NCBI GenBank assembly: GCA_937973585.1 | Contig: CALJKN010000227.1 | Location: forward strand, 1-6,686 | Length of the DNA: 6,686 bases | Source: an uncultured Helicobacteraceae bacterium | GTDB taxonomy: Bacteria; Campylobacterota; Campylobacteria; Campylobacterales; UBA6016 | Direction: 5' to 3' | In this document: one piece after another, positions 5,873 through 6,686 of the stretch | How the letters are laid out: each line of letters begins with the position of its first letter | How positions within the stretch are numbered: position 1 is the first letter of the stretch | Notes under the pieces: generated by a model | Seen by the model: the letters and a program-made list of their open reading frames with translations, nothing else | What the model was told of the DNA's origin: nothing | The model's database searches: none | Translations under genes and position numbers: made by a program

Positions 5873-6076
5873 GATTAACCTCTATTTCCCATATTCCAAA
5901 AAGCGCAGAGCTATCCTGCTCCTGCCCATTTTCGATACTAACCTCTATCGCCTCTTCTATCCTAACCTTTAGCTCGTCCAGTGATCCGCCTGCGTAAAGC
6001 ACCCTTTGAGACTAGGCACCCTCGCTGTGTATCCACCGTCTAGCTTATCCTCTTCTATGATTACGGCATATCGCAT
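5850..6076 (-). pseudogene. hicB: HicB-family antitoxin, broken by a one-base deletion
   Basis: From the ATG at 6076 the first frame reads MRYAVIIEEDKLDGGYTARV, then PSLKGCFTQ, the canonical HicB N-terminus, and then goes out of frame and stops at 5969-5971 after 35 residues. The following frame restores the family pattern: GSLDELKVRIEEAIEVSIEN, then GQEQDSSALFGIWEIEVN, with a stop at 5850-5852. Restoring one G in the CAGGCGG stretch near 5987-5991 gives TQGGSLDEL and a 75-residue protein, the normal size of the short HicB form (partial RNase H-like fold, no separate HTH). The ribosome binding site AAAGGA (6089-6084) is well placed. The end overlaps hicA by 23 bases. As written the antitoxin cannot fold; its partner toxin is damaged too. 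Confidence 0.85.
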
Positions 6077-6109
6077 AGAAAAATCCTTTGATTTTGTTTT
6101 TTAGATTTT

Positions 6110-6115
6110 ATCATA
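6110..6115 (-). promoter_or_regulatory. -10 box of hicBA
   Basis: On the minus strand TATGAT (5 of 6 to consensus) lies 33 bases before the hicB ATG. No good -35 box is seen 16-18 bases upstream (best TGCAAC). It is followed by an AT-rich leader with AAAGGA 7 bases before the start. The promoter appears intact although both genes are damaged. Confidence 0.4.
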
Positions 6116-6182
6116 GTGGGTACTGTTTTTGAGTTGCATTTTTTTGGAGTGTTATTTTTGCTATCAAGAACCATCTTCTTTC

Positions 6183-6216
6183 AAAAGTAAAGATTGAATA
6201 CCTGACCCCTGTTTTC
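6183..6216 (+). repeat. Direct repeat copy B (34 bases)
   Basis: Copy B begins AAAAGTAAAGATTGAATACC and ends TGACCCCTGTTTTC, in the same orientation as copy A about 496 bases to the left. It lies in the non-coding stretch 6077-6312 between the divergent hicB and small membrane-protein genes. Apart from this repeat and the two flanking promoters I see nothing else in that stretch. Its reverse complement would encode YSIFTF, as in the false tail of hicA. Confidence 0.75.
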
Positions 6217-6301
6217 TTTAAAATAGTTTGTCCGTTTTTTTCTTCTCCGTATTTCCGGCTGTCTCCGTTTTTGCTTAGCTTTTCTTTATTTAAACAACCG
6301 C

Positions 6302-6307
6302 TATAAT
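6302..6307 (+). promoter_or_regulatory. -10 box of the small membrane-protein pair, leaderless
   Basis: A perfect TATAAT ends only 5 bases before the ATG at 6313. Transcription starting the usual 6-8 bases after the box would begin at or next to the A of the start codon. The upstream stretch (6271-6300) is rich in T and A with no -35 box, as in Campylobacterota promoters. No ribosome binding site is possible in this arrangement. Confidence 0.5.
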
Positions 6308-6312
6308 TAAGC

Positions 6313-6564
6313 ATGACATTGCAGGAACAAAAAGATAAAGCCGATATTATTTCAAAGCTTGTAGATTCGTTATATAAAAAGCTTATTATTCTACTGGCGA
6401 TAGACGGAGCCTTTGGAACATATGCGATTAAGTACATAACAGACTCCGACGCTATAGGATATGTGTTTGCGGTTATATTTATACTCGTTTCTGTAGCGAT
6501 TGTTATCACTTACGCAAAAATGAATTTATGGATTAAAAGACTTGAGGAGATTTCAAATGAATGA
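6313..6564 (+). CDS. Small two-helix membrane protein, unknown function
   Basis: I do not recognise the family. The 83 residues show a charged N-terminal helix (QEQKDKADIISKLVDSLYKK), a first membrane helix at about 24-42 with an acidic D31 inside it, a short loop (TDSD), a second membrane helix at about 47-67, and a charged C-terminal tail (KMNLWIKRLEEISNE). With lysines on both ends, both termini are probably cytoplasmic. The start is the first possible one after an in-frame stop at 6304-6306, and the next Met is residue 70. No ribosome binding site is present. The gene overlaps the next small ORF by 8 bases, so the two are probably a translational unit. Candidates such as a holin-like or TA-like membrane peptide remain speculation. 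Confidence 0.75.
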   Translation: MTLQEQKDKADIISKLVDSLYKKLIILLAIDGAFGTYAIKYITDSDAIGYVFAVIFILVSVAIVITYAKMNLWIKRLEEISNE

Positions 6565-6661
6565 AATTGGAGTTTTAGTTGTGCCGTTGGGATTTGTATT
6601 TGCGGTCATCATTGGATTTCTAGCCGTAAAAAAACATTGGAAGATTGCGGATTGGGTATGA
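6557..6661 (+). CDS. 34-residue single-helix membrane peptide
   Basis: The ATG at 6557 overlaps the end of the preceding gene by 8 bases and has a strong ribosome binding site, GAGGAG (6544-6549), 7 bases upstream and inside that gene. The peptide has one membrane helix (residues 5-24, GVLVVPLGFVFAVIIGFLAV) followed by a basic and aromatic tail, KKHWKIADWV. A positive-inside reading puts the C-terminus in the cytoplasm. The overlap, the good ribosome binding site and the clear membrane-helix pattern argue that it is real despite its size. The family is unknown. It probably works with the two-helix protein encoded just before it. Confidence 0.6.
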   Translation: MNEIGVLVVPLGFVFAVIIGFLAVKKHWKIADWV

Positions 6662-6686
6662 AGCAAGCATAGTGGGAACAGAGGGA

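Noticed and set aside
6111..6509. Minus-strand frame of 132 codons
   Set aside because: It runs antisense through the small membrane-protein gene, repeat copy B and non-coding DNA. The translation has no recognisable domain, and the YSIFTF stretch comes from the repeat.
6668..6681. Similarity of the right window end to 6112-6125 (12 of 14 bases) and to the reverse complement of 52-66
   Set aside because: A match this short is expected by chance in a window of this size, and the sequence is cut off by the window edge; more flanking sequence would be needed.
1..6686. CRISPR array or insertion-sequence transposase
   Set aside because: There are no regularly spaced repeats and no reading frame with transposase motifs in the window.

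Overview
The window is bacterial and compact, with AT-rich spacers, promoters that mostly show a good -10 box but no clear -35 box, and purine-rich ribosome binding sites. This style, together with the gene families present, fits a free-living Campylobacterota (Sulfurimonas/Sulfuricurvum/Sulfurovum-like). That placement is an inference from style and family content; no marker gene is present to prove it. The window looks like an accessory region in which toxin-antitoxin (TA) modules have accumulated around a few housekeeping-type genes.

Layout, left to right. Positions 1-190 hold no gene. They contain a long imperfect inverted repeat (9-29 with 90-114) whose loop carries a 17-base stretch resembling the 3' end of a tRNA-Ser, possibly an attachment-site scar. 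Positions 191-1913 form one translationally coupled operon: an Xre-HTH/ImmA-IrrE metallopeptidase, a DUF4411 PIN-like protein overlapping it by 4 bases, and a 22-codon ORF that looks like the start of a lost third gene. Next is ppnP (nucleoside phosphorylase) with its own promoter. It converges with a minus-strand pair: yjdM (zinc ribbon) followed by a secreted protein made of a beta-propeller and an L,D-transpeptidase domain.

The right third is a TA cluster in graded decay. First comes a PIN toxin/ribbon-helix-helix antitoxin pair that looks intact (4554-5233). It is followed by the last third of a HigB/RelE-type toxin, then a HigA antitoxin split by a one-base frameshift (5371-5671). On the opposite strand is a hicB-hicA pair in which hicB carries a one-base frameshift and hicA has lost its C-terminus (5606-6076). 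The hicBA remnant lies between two direct copies of a 33/34-base repeat (5687-5719 and 6183-6216), and the left copy forms the new 3' end of hicA. The window closes with two overlapping genes for very small membrane proteins (6313-6661), apparently transcribed from a -10 box so close to the start codon that the mRNA would be leaderless.

I see no convincing new multi-gene defence or biosynthetic system. The items most worth a second look are the propeller-transpeptidase fusion, the direct repeats bracketing the hicBA remnant, the left-end palindrome, the truncated third ORF of the ImmA/DUF4411 operon, and the tandem small membrane proteins at the right end.
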